From assembly GCF_040807025.1 (NCBI RefSeq), contig NC_090942.1, forward strand, positions 208,590,640 through 208,654,639: 64,000 nt of DNA, written 5' to 3'. The notes beneath the pieces are model-generated. The model made no database searches, was not told the DNA's origin, and worked only from the letters and a program-made list of their open reading frames with translations. The DNA is from Struthio camelus (taxonomy: Eukaryota; Chordata; Aves; Struthioniformes; Struthionidae). The translations under genes and the position numbers were made by a program. Positions 11,301 to 24,261 of the stretch are shown one piece after another; the stretch's first letter is position 1; each line of letters opens with the position of its first letter.

Positions 11301-12730
11301 ATTAGAAAAATGCACCTTTCTGTGTTTCTGCACTACACTTACCTTTTCACAAGGTGTATCCATCTGTCATCAGGTTTTACTGGTAACAGGTAAAAGGAGG
11401 AAATCTGAATGGATAAAATCATTGTTTGGAGTTAATCATTGCCCATTATGTATAAGTGCTTTGTTCATCAACCTTAAAGCATATTCACAAGAACTTGTGA
11501 AACTGGTTGTGAGAAGGAAGTTCTGTTATTTGAAGTTCAGCTGGTCAGTTTTCTTCTTTTTGTTAAACACTCTATTGTATTTTTGCTTAGACTTGCAATA
11601 TGAACCCAAAGAACTCATGATGATTCTCCCCTGGCTGAGGTAGATAGATACAAACCACTTCACAGCCGGAGAGGCACTCACGTTTACAGGGCAGGACCTC
11701 CGATCGCTACAAGTGCAATGCTGTTGTGTGGCCTCTGAAGATGGCTGCAGACCTTGTGGGCCAGATGCTGGTCTCATTACCCTGACTACACTGCAGGACT
11801 CTGCAAATAGCCCTAGTAAAGTTAATGAGAAACGGTGGAGTAAGAAGCTCTTTATCATCAGAGTTGATAATAACTGTGAAGCAGGCAAATCAGAGGGAAA
11901 GAGAATTTTCTTGAAGGAGATGGAGGGGCCTGCATTAGCTCCCAGCATTTAATTTGACTCCAGTGTGTTATTTTGGTTGACCACAAAGGCAGATGAAGCC
12001 CGTATAAGACAAAGCCTGTGACAGGGTTACAGAAACGAAAAGCAGAACAAGTAATAAGTGCGTCAGGTTCAGACTGAACCATCAAGTCCGTATGATGGGT
12101 ATTTCTGGTCATTCTTTTAAATGTCATCGTTTGGTTTTGGAATAAACATTGATAAACAGCACTTAAATGCTTTTGATTTTCAGGATGAATCTTAGAGACT
12201 ATTCTAGTATATAAACAGCTGGGCCTTAGTAACACTGTTTAGAGGTAGGTTTTCCACTTGATCTCTACCAGACTTGCTTCTGTGTATTCTGAGATCAACA
12301 TAAGCCTCCCTCAGGCCAGATCACGCCCTGGCCGTTCACTCCTGTGCTTGCGCTCTCCTCATTTCCCTACAGTGTTCATATTGAGTCATGACTCACATCA
12401 AGGAACGGTGTTGTGTGTTTCAACAAGATTGCCTGAGATGTTAGGTCGGAGTGGTGAACACCACCAAGTATGAGACTGAGTGCGAGGGTTTCCTCTCTTT
12501 CTTAATCTATGTTAACAGGGATTTCCTGTGTGGTACATTCCTTATTCACTTTCCCTCAGCCAGTGTCACTGCAAAAAAGGAATAATGAAGCATATATATA
12601 AAGTATTTAATTTTTTTGCCTAAATTATTAATAGTCTTTGATTTTCTTTCAGACGCTAGATACATTGGTTCTTGTTTTGACTGTACTGATCCTCATGTGA
12701 ACAACCTCTGAATCTGTCACTTCCATACAG
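8314..12730. other. No gene recognised
   Basis: AT-rich noncoding sequence. Exon 1 of the MMP20 pseudogene (signal peptide and start) would be expected in or before this interval, but I could not find it. A first exon is short and poorly conserved, so failing to see it is weak evidence of absence. Confidence 0.4.
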
Positions 12731-12970
12731 AAATACCTGTAGCAGTTTTATAACACGGACTAAGTTTTTCAGGGAGAGCAAATAGGTATAGTTAATATGT
12801 CAGTGAGAGGATTAAGGAAATACAAACTTTCTTTGGGCTTCATGCTCCTGGAAAGCTGGATGTTCAGACAGTGACAATGATGAACAATCTCAATGTGAAA
12901 TCCCTGATGTGAAGAAATGGCAGTTTTATGAAAATATACCTAAATGGAAACAGAAAATAATAATTTATCA
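12731..12970 (+). pseudogene. MMP20: MMP20 pseudogene, exon 2 (propeptide, cysteine switch) fossil
   Basis: The acceptor CAG at 12728-12730 is followed by K-Y-L-stop-Q-F-Y-N-T. In another frame comes G-E-Q-I-G-I-V-N-M, then RIKEIQTFFGLHAPGKLD and V-Q-T-V-T-M-M-N-N. After another frameshift it reads C-E-I-P-D-V and I-P-K-W-K-Q-K-I-I-I-Y-Q. This is the MMP prodomain exon: the FFGL-x-x-x-GKLD helix and the cysteine-switch region PRCGVPD, here reduced to C-E-I-P-D with the key Cys kept but Pro-Arg and Gly lost. At least two frameshifts and an early stop disable it. A GTGCAAG donor remains at 12971, and the phase matches exon 2 of MMP7. The Q-I-G linker is an MMP20 trait. Confidence 0.85.
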
Positions 12971-15562
12971 GTGCAAGCTCTGTAACAGGGAGCTCTCCCT
13001 TTTGGACTTCATATGTACATGAGGGCTTGCTGTTCATCATCCTAACACTTCCTGCAGAACTAATACTGATTCCTTTGGTTCAGAGATCCAGAATTGTAAC
13101 ACAGCAGAAAGGTGCCCTCTTTTCAGATAATATCTAAAATAATTCACTGCAAAAGAAAATTCATTGAAAGAACAGAAAATCTATTCAGCAAATTGAATAT
13201 GGAAGGCTTCAAACTTCTCTACAGTTACTGTGATTGTTATAGCCATATTTACATACCTCACATCTTTCAAAATTTTATGGAAACATTAACTGATATATGT
13301 TCAAAATATGCTTGTACATTAATAAATTGAAGAGGGAGAAAAAAAGACTATCTACAGTGTGCAGAGGAGCTCTCCATAGTCTGTATCTGCTCTAGTCTGA
13401 CTATAATTTGAAGCTATATAGCCACCCCAGTATTGCCCTCTGCTTGGACCTCTGTTATTCACCAGTGCATTTGCTTCTACTTGAACCAACTTACTAGGAA
13501 TCAACCTGAGCATCGCTTGCTGGTACTGCACTGTAAAGACACATTTTCCATTTAATACATAATATCTGAATATATGCTTTGACTTTCAGAAGTACTAGTC
13601 AGAAGAGAGATGATGATGCTCTAGCAATATATCTGTTTACTTTGTCATTGTAAAAAGCCAATATGATAACACCATACAAAAGATCCATAAAGTGAAAGAA
13701 GTTACAGCTGGGTTTTTTTTGCAGAATGGACTGAAGAATAAAATAGCACTGAATGTAACTCAAGAGCAAGGACCTTTGACTCTGTTAGTTGGCACACTGC
13801 TATTATTCTCACCCAAAGAAAGTATATTAAATATGTTTGAATGGGTACTTCGCTTCTGAAAGCTCAGACTTAAAAAAATGTTTCCTGAAGCCACACAGTG
13901 AGTCAATATCCTTCCTGGGTCAACCTCAGTTGACCAAAGTAATTTGACCACTAGGCAATGCTATTTTAGAATGGTTCATTTCATGATTGCTCCAGAACAG
14001 AAGAGGTTTCAAAGCATGTGGCCAAAAATTCTATTTTTCACCTCTGTCTATTAAGCAGAGTGTAACCTTTTCTTTTTGATGTGGATAGACTTTGAGCGGT
14101 GGTCTCTACCTTTGACACCTTGATTTTAGGGTGAAATGTACCATTATCTTGAGTCTGCAATGAATTCATGTTAAACTAAAAGTTAGAGAAGACATTTAGT
14201 GTCATACAATACTTAAAAGCAGATTACAATGACCGTTCAGGATTTGCTGAAGAAGAGAAAATACTTGCAAGTCTTGCACCCGCCTTATATCTGCAGAGAA
14301 TTCCCCAAAAGAAAGGGAATCTCTAACTGGTTTGGATGCACTTAATACTACCTGTATGAAGTTATAAAAAAGACAGAACTTGCTTGACCAGAGAATAAAG
14401 CCTTGAATGTTACCAATTTGAATATTTGTCTGTTACTAATCATATTTTCTGAACTTTCCTTACCTGCAGGACATAGGATTAGACCAGGAAGAGGTGAACC
14501 AAGTAGGCAAAACATCTCTGTAAAACTCAGGTGATTTCAAACCTCTGAATTTTGGGCAGCTGCAAAGTGGAGATACTGATATCAAGATAAACTTTGCTTC
14601 TAAAGGTGTTTGCTTTTCCTAAGTCTTTTTGTAAATCACATGTCCAAAAGAATTCTAAGAAATGTAACAAGAATCTTCATGCTATGTCATCTTCTTACGT
14701 AAGCACTGCTAAACAAGGAAGAGATGTTTCAGTCATACGGGGCATGATCCCCAAAAGAACTTGCAGTGCTACCCAAGGTAAATACTGAAGCACAGAAATA
14801 AGCATGAAAGTTCTTAATCATAAACTGTCCATTACAGTCACTCAAGTACCAAAAGGACCCTAATATTCAGCATGAATTTTATCCTGGGAGTCTTTGACGC
14901 ACATTAAATAAGTACACCTCTAAATCAAATAGTTCCCGCTCCCAAAGCAGTGCCCACAACATGCCAGCCTGAATCCTACCTTTGTTCTCCCTCTGGCTGC
15001 TATTCTCTTTCCTGCTGCGTTCTGCAGAGCACACAGTTCTGCAGAACCGGGGAGAGGATGCTCTGCCTTCAAATACTTCAGGTATACAGGTTAACTTCCA
15101 CCAGATACAGGGTGAAGAGTGTGGCTGGAGCCAAAGAACAGTTTGGTCTTTAAATTATACCATGACTTTAAAAGATTTCTGAACTGAATTCACAGTGTGT
15201 GTCTGCCACGATAGAAAGGAATCCTCATAAAAAGGAATAGTTTAATGGGAAATCATTTGAATTTGTTATGTAAATCTTGGAACTCACACAATTCTTACAA
15301 AATATTTAGAAATGGATATGTGCAGTATATGTAAAAGAAAACTCTTAAAGGGTGAAACTCTTACCTAGTCTCAGTCACGTGATAAATATTAGTCATCTCA
15401 CTCAGGTTTAGTCATATAAAAGTTTGGTGTCTAGTCTAGACTCCCTAAATGGCCAGTAGTGACAGAAAGAGAGAGGTCAAGTGGGTCCTTCATCCCACCT
15501 ATTTTGGCACTTACTGTGGAATGGGATGATTTGCCTTTGGAAGTGATTGATTATTGCTATTT
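12971..15562. other. No gene recognised (presumed intron 2-4 of MMP20 pseudogene)
   Basis: Exons 3 and 4 of the MMP20 pseudogene should lie between 12.97 and 19.42 kb. I looked for the YTPDLP and LAHAFAPG patterns and saw none. A short I-I-S-K-I-I frame after a CAG at 13.12 kb recalls the exon 3 start but is too weak to annotate. Confidence 0.4.
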
Positions 15563-16905
15563 CACATAGTCACAGAGTCACAGAATAATTGGGATTGGAA
15601 GGGATGCCTGGAGATCATCTAGTGCAAACCCCCGTTCAAGCAGGGTCACTTAGAGCAGGATTCCCAGGATGGTATGCACTTGGGGTTTTTATATCTCCAG
15701 GGATGGGGACTCCACAACATCTCTGAGCAACCTGTGCCAGTGCTCACTCACCCTCACAGTAGAATATATTTTCTTTATGATCAGATGGAGCTTTCTGTAT
15801 TTCAGTTTATGCCCATCACCTCTTGTCCTGACACTGGGCACCACCAAAAAGAGTCTGGCTCTTTCCTCTTTACAGCCTCCTTTCAGATACTTAGACATGG
15901 TGATAAGATCCCCCCCGAGCCTTCTCTTCTCCAGGCTGAGCGCTCCCAGGTCTCTCAGCCTCTCCTCATATGTTAGATGCTCCAGTCCCTTAATCATCTT
16001 AGAGACCTTTTGCTGCACTCACTCCAGTAGCTCCACAGCTCTTTTGTACTGGGGAGCCCAGCACTGGACACAGCACTCTAGATGTGATCTAACCAGGGCT
16101 GAGGACAGCGAAAATATCACCTCTCTCGACCTGCTGGCAACACTCTGCCTAATGCAGCCCAGGACACCATTGGCCTTCCTGGCCACATGAGCACATTGCT
16201 GGCGCATGTTCCGCTTGTTTTCCACCAGGACCCTCAGGTCCTTTTCTGCAAAGCTGCTTTCCAGTTTGTGGATCCCCCACCTGCCCTGGTGCATTCGTCC
16301 TTAGGTGCAGGCCTCTGCACTTCACTTTATTGAACTTCATGAGGTTCCTCTATGCCCATTTCTCCAGCCTGCTGAAGTCCCTTTGAACAGAAGCATAACC
16401 ATCAGGTGTAACAATGACCCCTCCCAGTTTTGTATCATCGCAAATCTGCCGAGGGTGCACTCCATCCCATTGTCCAGATCATTAATGAAGATATTAAACA
16501 CTATTGTCCCCAGTATCAACCTCTGGGGACACCACTAGTGATTCATCTCCATCTGCACTTCATGCCACAGATTACCACCCCCTGAGTCTGGCAGTTCAGC
16601 CATTTCTCAGTCCACCTCACTGTCCACTTATTTAGCCTGCGTTTCATCAACTTGTTGATAAGAATGTTACTGGAGGCAGTGTCAAAGCCTTATTAAAGTC
16701 AAGATAAACAACACCCACTTCTCTCCCCTGCTTCATAAGCCATTCAGTTCTTCATAGAAGTCTATCAGGTTGGTTAAGTATGACTTCCCCTTCATAAATC
16801 CATGCTGATCCAATCATCTTCTTGACCTTCATGTGTCTGGAAATGGTTTCCAGTAATAGTTGCTCCATCACCTTCCCAGTGATCAAGGTGAGACTAACTG
16901 ACCTA
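15563..16905 (-). mobile_element. CR1 LINE fragment, copy B (old, 5'-truncated)
   Basis: Read on the - strand it holds the palm-to-C-terminal part of the CR1 reverse transcriptase and the 3' UTR. Its 3' end is a degraded octamer (CACAGAGTCACAGAAT in + orientation) and the 5' end is near 16905. The catalytic motif reads F-A-D-D if one missing base is allowed (16434-16444), so this older lineage had the normal aspartate pair. Many stops and indels show age, except in 15691-16172, which matches copy A at 481 of 482 positions by eye. It sits in the MMP20 pseudogene between exon fossils 2 and 5. Confidence 0.93.
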
Positions 16906-19423
16906 TACAGAGACAGTACAGAGAATATGATGACTGAGATTTAGAAAACTAATTTTCAGATGGCTAAAGTCAGATGACTAAAATATTTCAATTAGATTAT
17001 TCCAGCTCTTCTCTTCTGAGAAGTTCCCTTCTATTGAACGAATTGCATTAGTTGCAGTGGCATAAGGCTACCAAAATATGCATTAGAAACAAAATCAGAG
17101 ATGCACATTGTAAATATGATAGGGCATAATGGGGCAAGTTGGAATGAGGGAAGGAAAGAGCATGAGGAGGTGAAATCATGACGCATTCTTGCAGAATTGG
17201 CCAGGAGACAGACACCTTCAGAGAATCAGTTTACCACTGCACTCAGAAATCACTGCCTGGCAACTCTCTATTTTGGAGAAAAACAGTCTTTACTCAGACT
17301 GTATTCTTTTAATTCCATAGAACCCTAAATGTTGCTCATCGCACAGCTGGGAATACAGGAGCTGTTGACTTAACACATATCAGAGATTTGAAAGAAAGCC
17401 AGTTTAACATGGAAGGAAAATTCAAATGTTATTATTCTCTGTGTTCAATTTACAGTAGTTTCTGGTTGAGTTGATTGCCTAATTCCAAAAACTGCCAGCT
17501 AAATTCTAAAGTGCACTTTGCTACAGCATAGAAACTCTTTCTCATTTGATGGCCCTCATGTGGTAAAGGGTCACATACACAGATAGGAAGAAGCAGGAGA
17601 AATAGGAGGTGGCATTCACTTAGATAAAGAGCAATTTTAAGCAATGGGATACGTCCCACAAGCCAAGCAGTGCAGTTGATGGAACAGTTTGGTTTGCTTT
17701 CTCAAAGTGTTATAGAACATAGCACAACACATAGCTACAGATTACTACAGAAATGTAATTTCCTTTGACGATCCTCTTTTTACTTTCACCAAAAGAACAA
17801 ATATCATATAAATTCAAACCCAGTTTGACAGAAAAAGTAGACTCAAGTTAGGCTCTTCAGCCCACACGGAGGTCTTTAAATAAATGGACTGACTTGTAGA
17901 AGGTACCTATTGAAATTAACATATATTTGGCACACAAACTACTGTGAACATGAGGCAATTTTCCTATAGAAAAGGTAGGACACTCCAACTACCAGTCAAT
18001 ACACAAATGAATCTTTGAAAGCAATGGAAGATTCTACCTCATTTTCAGAGTTTTCCAAGAAGGGAGATTGGTCCAAAGTGTCTGAAGACACTTGAGGTAG
18101 GGTTCAGTTCAAGATTAAGCTACCAGAATGTATCTGCATGTGAGGTAGGTATTTAAACTCCTATTACAGTCAACGGAAATCTAGGATTTGTTTCAGTTGC
18201 CCATAAACGTACATAGATTTAGATGTTTAGTGCTATTTGAAACTCCCTTGCCTCCAGCCTGCCCTGGCCTGCAATCAGGGCTCCAGCACAGCCACATTCT
18301 CCATGCTCTGGAGTCATTTCTGCCAGCCGTCCATGGGTGCCTCAGACCGCAGGACGTCCCAGGTGGCATTAGACATCTATCTATCCGCAGAAAACTGAAT
18401 CAATTCCCTAATCAGCAAAGTCACTGGAGCTTAGAGAGGGCTTGATTCAGTCATCTGCCTTCTACCAGTGAAATCTTTCCACTGACTTCCATGAGCTTTG
18501 GATCCTGCCCAGAATGATGATGTGGCAAACAAGGAAGTGTGAAAATCCCAAAACACTCGCATGCTAACAATCATGCCATTCAGCAAGCGTATTCACGCTG
18601 ACCTGCAGTCAAAACTGGTTTTTTTAAACCAAAGGTTTTGTACTGTGTTATACCAGAGGATTGAAGAACAATCAGTTTATAAGAATTCTTTTAGAAAGAA
18701 TTTTTTGCTTCCTTCCATTTTCTAGCTAAAGCCAGGAATAGGTTTATCCAGATGGAAGGTTTAGGGTTATTACACGTATTCCTAGTAGCAGTCATTCATC
18801 AGCCTCTCTCAGTTCGCCATCCACATTGCTGCTGCATCTGACCAAGATACATACATTTCTTTTAAGTACTCATCGCTGATACATTTCTCTCCTCTCAACC
18901 CCATTTCCAGATGTGTTCATAATTTCAGGCCAAATTTGGCTTTCATCAAGGAAATAACTGCAGCACTGGTACCCAAGAGAAATGCAGACAAAAACATAAT
19001 AGAATTCAATGACAGAAGTTAAAGATTGATTTATTTCAAAGGTGATTTGGGATTTTTTGGATGATCCACCATTAGTCAAGCAGGAGGATTCTCTGCCAGG
19101 TGAACTCTTCAAATCAGAATGCTGAAACTTCTAAAACAGGTGCTTTAAAATACAAAGACAAAATATATGAAATTAACTCTGTAGAACCTAGTAAAAATTC
19201 TTTTTCTCTTGCTATGAAGAAAATGAAAATTAGATGATTACAACTATTACTGATTTTGGTCTTAAAACCTGAAGTCTCTGTATGCTTGGTTTATTACAAT
19301 ATATCACCAAAGACACAAATTAATCTTCTGCCAAACAATAAACTATACATTTCTTATGAAATCTGAACTATACTTTCAAATCTGATGTTGAACCTCATGT
19401 ATTTTTGTTGTTGTTGTTGTTAG
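16906..19423. other. No gene recognised (presumed intron of MMP20 pseudogene)
   Basis: No recognisable exon, RNA gene or repeat, apart from a short TTG trinucleotide run at about 19406-19421 that serves as pyrimidine-poor sequence before the exon 5 fossil. Exon 4 was searched for here and not found. Confidence 0.4.
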
Positions 19424-19540
19424 GATATGACTTGTTCAGTGCAGTAGCTCATGAATTTGGCCATTCTCTTGGGTAGGAGCACTCCAAAGATCCAAATTCT
19501 CTCATGTGCCCAACAAATAAATTGTTCAGCTTAGAATGGG
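19424..19540 (+). pseudogene. MMP20: MMP20 pseudogene, exon 5 (catalytic zinc site) fossil
   Basis: After a TTAG acceptor the frame gives [36 protein letters not shown]. The zinc motif [11 protein letters not shown] is complete except that the codon after Gly is TAG. The Met-turn L-M-x-P is kept with Tyr changed to Cys. G-[FY]-[ND]-L-F before the motif resembles MMP20. Similarity fades after N-K-L-F-S-L-E-W. The premature stop lies inside the catalytic site, before the third histidine. Splice phase is as in MMP7 exon 5. Confidence 0.88.
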
Positions 19541-20908
19541 GAATTCTACCTTCCCCATGATGATCTGATACAGTCCTTGAACGGCAAGTTGCACTGAAAT
19601 GGTTCCCTTGTGAATAGCAAGGCTTCAGTCCCCCCCTGGAATATGTCATAGCATAATAACATGCATTCTAGCCTAAAATTTGATGAACAATTAACTGAGG
19701 GCTGGAAGGAATGGTATAATTATAAATAATTGAGATACATGAGTGTCTTTTAGCTATATTAGTCCTCATTTTCAAAAAGATCCCAAAAGTATACTTAGCT
19801 AGAGAGACAAAACACATATGCCCTCTGTAAAATTAGCTCAAGAAGAGCACCTTTCATTGCATAACATTCTGGAACAAATCCAAACATTTAGAGACCATTT
19901 CAGAATTTAAAATAGTGACTTGCCCTGCAATGCAGTGGTTGCAAATACGTGCAGATGTTCTTTTAAGTATTCAGTTGTGGGCTTTTGTCGTTGGAAGTGA
20001 CTATTTGGCCTCAAAGAAAACAAAAGAAACAATAAATCTAAACCGGTATGTATTAAACACAAAATAATCCTGTTCGCAATGGCAATGGTGGCAGGAGCAA
20101 GACAGGCAAGCATGGTTTAATGTTCACCTAGCTCCATCATTCAGATTAGTAATTTCCAGAACTGTGAGGGTCCATTGAATGACATGGTATGCAGATTTAC
20201 TACTCTTGGAAACTTTCGAGGGATCTTCATTTCTTCTTGTAGTCAGTGAGAGGGAAAAGTGAGTGATGTTCTATAGGACTAGGATAACCTCAACTTTACT
20301 CCAATAATGGAAAAAGTAATAGTAATGAGTCTTTAAGCAAGGCTGCCCTGTCTCGGACATATTGCTCCATTTTATACTTGATTTGTGAATGTCTCCTTTG
20401 AACATTTAATCTCAGGTTATATAAACACTGGATTCATTGTTTGATGTTTTAAAATAGAAGTGTGGCAGCCTGAATATCCAGTTTGTATTCTAAGGGTCCT
20501 TGAGCTTTACTTTAAGCTTAAACAACATCATCTTTAGGAGATCAGCAAGGCATATCCAAGAATACTCAAAGGAGAGAGACAGATTTATTCAAAGTAGTGG
20601 TGTTTTTCTTTATGTAGGCTCTGCAGGCAAAGGTAGTCCTTAGAGAATATAGCTATAGAAGGTGAGAAAATACAGTTCAAAAACTTATCTTGGGTAAAAA
20701 GACTGAAAAAAAGCTCCAAATGGGCCTCTGAGTGAAATAAAATTTATTTATTTGCAAATTATAGTTCATTTCAAATTCTAAGTTTTAAAAATGTATAGGC
20801 ATATGTACCTGTGTTTTTGTTGAGAGGTCCTTGAACAAAAAAAGCAGAGAAATCTAACATTTCCCTAACTTTTGATGCAGTGACAAGTTTTGCAAATGAC
20901 CTGTTTTC
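19541..20908. other. No gene recognised
   Basis: Noncoding. The first hemopexin exon (6) of the MMP20 pseudogene would be expected here or at 23.3-25.1 kb; I see no convincing match in either place. Confidence 0.4.
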
Positions 20909-23305
20909 ACAGAATCACAGAATCACAGAATCACAGAATGGTTGAGGTTGGAAGGGACCTCCGGAGATCATCTAGTCCAACCTCCCTGCTCAAGCAGGGT
21001 CCCCTAGAGCATATTGCCCAGGATCACATCCAGACGACTTTTGAATATCTCCAGCGAAGGAGACTCCACTACCTCTCTGGGCAACCTGTTCCAATGCTCT
21101 GTCACCCTCACAGTGAAGTTTTTCTTCAGGTTCAGATGGAACTTCCTGTGGTTCAGTTTCTGTCCCTTGCCTCTTGTCCTGTCACTGGGCACCACGGAGA
21201 AGAGACTGGCCTCATGCTCTCAACACCCTCCCCTTCAGACACTTGTAGACACTGATGAGATCACCTCTCAGTCTTCCCTTCTCCACCCTAAACAGGCCCA
21301 GCTCTCGCAGTCTTTCTTCATAGGAGAGGTGCTCCAGTCCCCTCATCAGCTTGGTAGCCCTCCACTACACTCTCTCCAGTAGCGCCATGTCTCTCTTGTA
21401 CTGGGGAGCCCAGAACTGGACACAGTCCTCCAGATGTGGCCTCCCCAGGGCTGAGGAGAGGGGCAGGATCACCTCCCTCCACCTGCTGGCAACACTCTGC
21501 CTAATGCACCCCAGGAGACCATTGGCCTTCTTGGCCACAGGGGCACATTGCTGGCTCATGCTTAACGCGTTGTCCACCAGCACTCCCAGGTCCTTCTCTG
21601 CAGAGCTACTTTCCAACAGGTCAACCCCCAGCCTGTCCTGGTGCATGGGGTTATTCCTGCCTAGGTGCAGGACCTTGCACTTGCCTTTGTTGAACTTCAT
21701 GAGGTTCCTCTCCGCCCAGCTCTCCAGCCTGTCCAGGTCCCTCTGAATGGCAGCACAGTCTTCTAGTGTGTTAGCCTCTCCCCCCAGTTTAGTCTCATCA
21801 GCAAACTTGCTGAGGGTGCACTCTGTCCCTTCCTCCAGGTCATTGATGAATATATTGAACAAGACTGGGCCCAGCACTGACCCCTGGGGGACACCGCTAG
21901 CTACAGGCCTCCAGCTAGACTCTGCGCCATTCACCACAACCCTCTGAGGGTTCCAGCCAGTTCTCAATCCACCTCACCTAACCCACACTTCCTGAGTTTA
22001 CCTATGAGGATGTGATGGGAGACAGTGTCAAAAGCCTTGCTCAAGTCCAGGGAGACAACATCCACTGCTCTCCCCTCATCTCCCCAGCCAGTCATTCCGT
22101 CATAGAAGGCTATAACATTGGTCAAGCATGATTTCCCCTCGGTGAATCCATGCTGACTACTCCTGATCACCTTCTTGCCCTCCACATGCTTAGTGATGAC
22201 CTTCAGGATGAGCTGCTCCATCACCTTTCCAGGGATGGAGGTGAGGCTGACAGGCCTGTAGTTCCCTGAGTCCTCCTTCTTGCCCTTTTTGAAGACTGGG
22301 GTGACATGGGCTTTCTTCCAGTCCTCAGGCACCTCTCCTGATCTCCAGGACCTTTCCAAGATGATGGAGAGTGGCCTAGCGATAACATCCGCCAGCTCCC
22401 TCAGCACTCGTGGGCACATCCCATCGGGGCCCATGGACTTGTGGATGTCAAGTTTGGACAAAAGATCTCTAACCTGATCCTCCTCCACCAAGGGAGAGTC
22501 TTCCTCTCTCCAGCCTTCCTCTCTTGTCCCCAGGGAATTCCAGACCCTGGGGGCTGGCCTTCGCAGTGAAGGCTGAGGCAAAGAAGGCATTCAGCAACTC
22601 TGCCTTCTCTATATCCTTCGTCACCAGGGCACCCGCCCCATTCAGCAGAGGGCCCACATTTTCCCTAGTCTTCCTTTTGCTATTGATGTATTTGAAGAAC
22701 CCTTTCTTCTTGTTCTGGACATCTCTTGCCAGATTTAATTCCAAATGGGCCTTAGCCTTCCTTGTCGCATCCCTGCACACTTTGACAACGTCGCTGTATT
22801 CCTCCCAAGTGGCCTGTCCCCTTTTCCACGCTCTATATACTTCCTTCTTCTGTTGGAGTTTTGTCAGGAGTTCCTTGCTCCTCCACACAGGTCTCCTGCC
22901 CACTTTGCTGGACTGCTTACTCAGAGGGATGCACCAATCTTGAGCCTGGAGGAGGTGATGCTTGAATATCAACCAGCTCTCCTGGACCCCTCTTCCTTCT
23001 AGGGCCCTGTCCCTTGAGATTCCCCTAAGTAGGTTCCTGAAGAGGCCAAAGTCAGCTCTCCTGAAGTCCAACGTTGCAATCCTCCTTATTGCCCTGCTCC
23101 CTCCTCGTAGGAGCCTGAACTCCACCATCTCATGGTCACTGCAGCCAAGGCTGCCTCCAACCTTCACATCTCCCACCAGACCTTCTTTGTTTGTTAGTAC
23201 AAGGTCTAGCAGCTCACCTCTCCTTGTTGGCGTCTCCACCACCTGGGTCAAGAAATTATCATCAGTGCTCTGCAGGAACCTCTTTGACTGTGCCTAGCTG
23301 TGCTG
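20909..23305 (-). mobile_element. CR1 LINE, copy C (young, 5'-truncated, about 2.4 kb)
   Basis: The 3' end is intact, with repeated TCACAGAA octamers at 20909-20938 (+ orientation). On the - strand it encodes the end of the endonuclease domain (G-C-S-D-H-E-M-V-E-F), the linker, the reverse transcriptase ([21 protein letters not shown]) and the C-terminal tail. The 5' end falls within the endonuclease, near the GCACAGCTAGGC sequence also present in the near-full-length copy at 53.2 kb. The frame is broken near 22.54 kb and near 21.96 kb, where a short deletion removes part of the segment after S-H-H-I-L-I-G-K-L. The active site reads F-A-D-E (21794-21805), as in the 54.7 kb copy. It is inserted within the MMP20 pseudogene. 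Confidence 0.95.
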
Positions 23306-23891
23306 TTTTCCATCAGCAAAGTTCACTATCACTATACACAACACCTTGTTAACTAACATGTTATTGCACGCCTCAGATTGTCACCTAAATGTTTCAAGAG
23401 CACATTCTATGCTAACGTATTCATTAGCCAATTATTAAACTTTAGACCAAGTAAATAACCTCTTCATAGTTTCTAGACCATTGTCAAGCTGCAGCAAAAC
23501 TGTTGCTGTCAGCATTCTTGAATATCTTTCAGCAGTGAGCACATTAATTAAATCTGACTAGATTCTCTTAATACTCAGTACTTTTTAAAACTTTATACAA
23601 ACAAATTAGTCCTGATTTTAGCAAAGAATTCAGAAATTAAATTTAGGAATGGAAGCAACTCTGCCATCACTCAGGAAAGCACTTAAATCTCATTAACTTC
23701 AGTGAAACTTAAATGTGTGCCTATGTTCAACAAATTAGTAGAAAATACATAGGTCAATTAGTACAGCACAAATCTCAAGCAAAGAGATCCTAGCTTCTGG
23801 CAGAGCTTCTTAGCTAAGGATTTGCACTCAGATCTTATTTTTAAATGATCTGCATCTTAGAGGCATAATAAGCTTGTTTTTTCCTGAAAAC
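23306..23891. other. No gene recognised
   Basis: Short AT-rich spacer between the two head-to-head CR1 copies; no feature seen. Confidence 0.4.
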
Positions 23892-24030
23892 AATGTATGG
23901 ACATAATATGTATGGATATGTATGAAACATATGGACATAATGTATGGACATAACGTATGGACATAACATATGGACATAATATGTATGGATATGTATATGG
24001 ACATAATATGTATGGACATAAATATAATGG
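23892..24030. repeat. Irregular minisatellite, about 10 units of 10-17 bp
   Basis: Repeated variants of GTATGGACATAATAT, with shorter interspersed units such as GTATGGATAT. Units differ in length (10-17 bp), so it behaves like an old, slipping array rather than a clean microsatellite. It ends about 10 bases before the 5' truncation point of the CR1 fragment at 24041, and it creates long spurious open frames on the - strand. Confidence 0.88.
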
Positions 24031-24040
24031 TAAATAAAAA

Positions 24041-24261
24041 TTCCATCTGAACCTGAGAAAAAACTTCTTCACTGTGAGGGTGACAGAGCATTGGAACAGG
24101 TTGCCCAGAGAGGTGGTGGAGTCTCCTTCCCTGGAGATTTTCAAAACCCGTCTGGATGTGATCCTGGGCAACATGCTCTAGGTGACCCTGCTTGAGCAGG
24201 GAGGTTGGACTAGATGATCTCCAGAGGTCCCTTCCAACCTAAACGATTCTGTGATTCTGTA
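24041..24261 (+). mobile_element. CR1 LINE 3'-end fragment, copy D (young)
   Basis: It contains the last about 45 codons of CR1 ORF2 ([28 protein letters not shown]), a stop, and the 3' UTR ending in ATTCTGTGATTCTGT. By eye it is very close to the 3' end of the 51.4-55.6 kb copy. Strongly 5'-truncated, as is usual for CR1. It lies head to head with copy C about 735 bp away, so transcripts through both could pair over about 220 bases. Confidence 0.95.

Noticed and set aside
13118..13200. Possible MMP20 exon 3 (I-S-K after a CAG acceptor)
   Set aside because: Only the first residues agree; none of the later exon 3 anchors (A-F-x-x-W-S, F-x-x-V) are present.
15669..16190. 173-codon + strand frame nearly identical to the one at 4.8-5.3 kb
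   Set aside because: Not a duplicated gene; it is the antisense of CR1 copy B within the converted block.
21365..23251. Three long - strand frames with reverse-transcriptase motifs
   Set aside because: Not host genes; they are pieces of the ORF2 of CR1 copy C and are annotated as that element.
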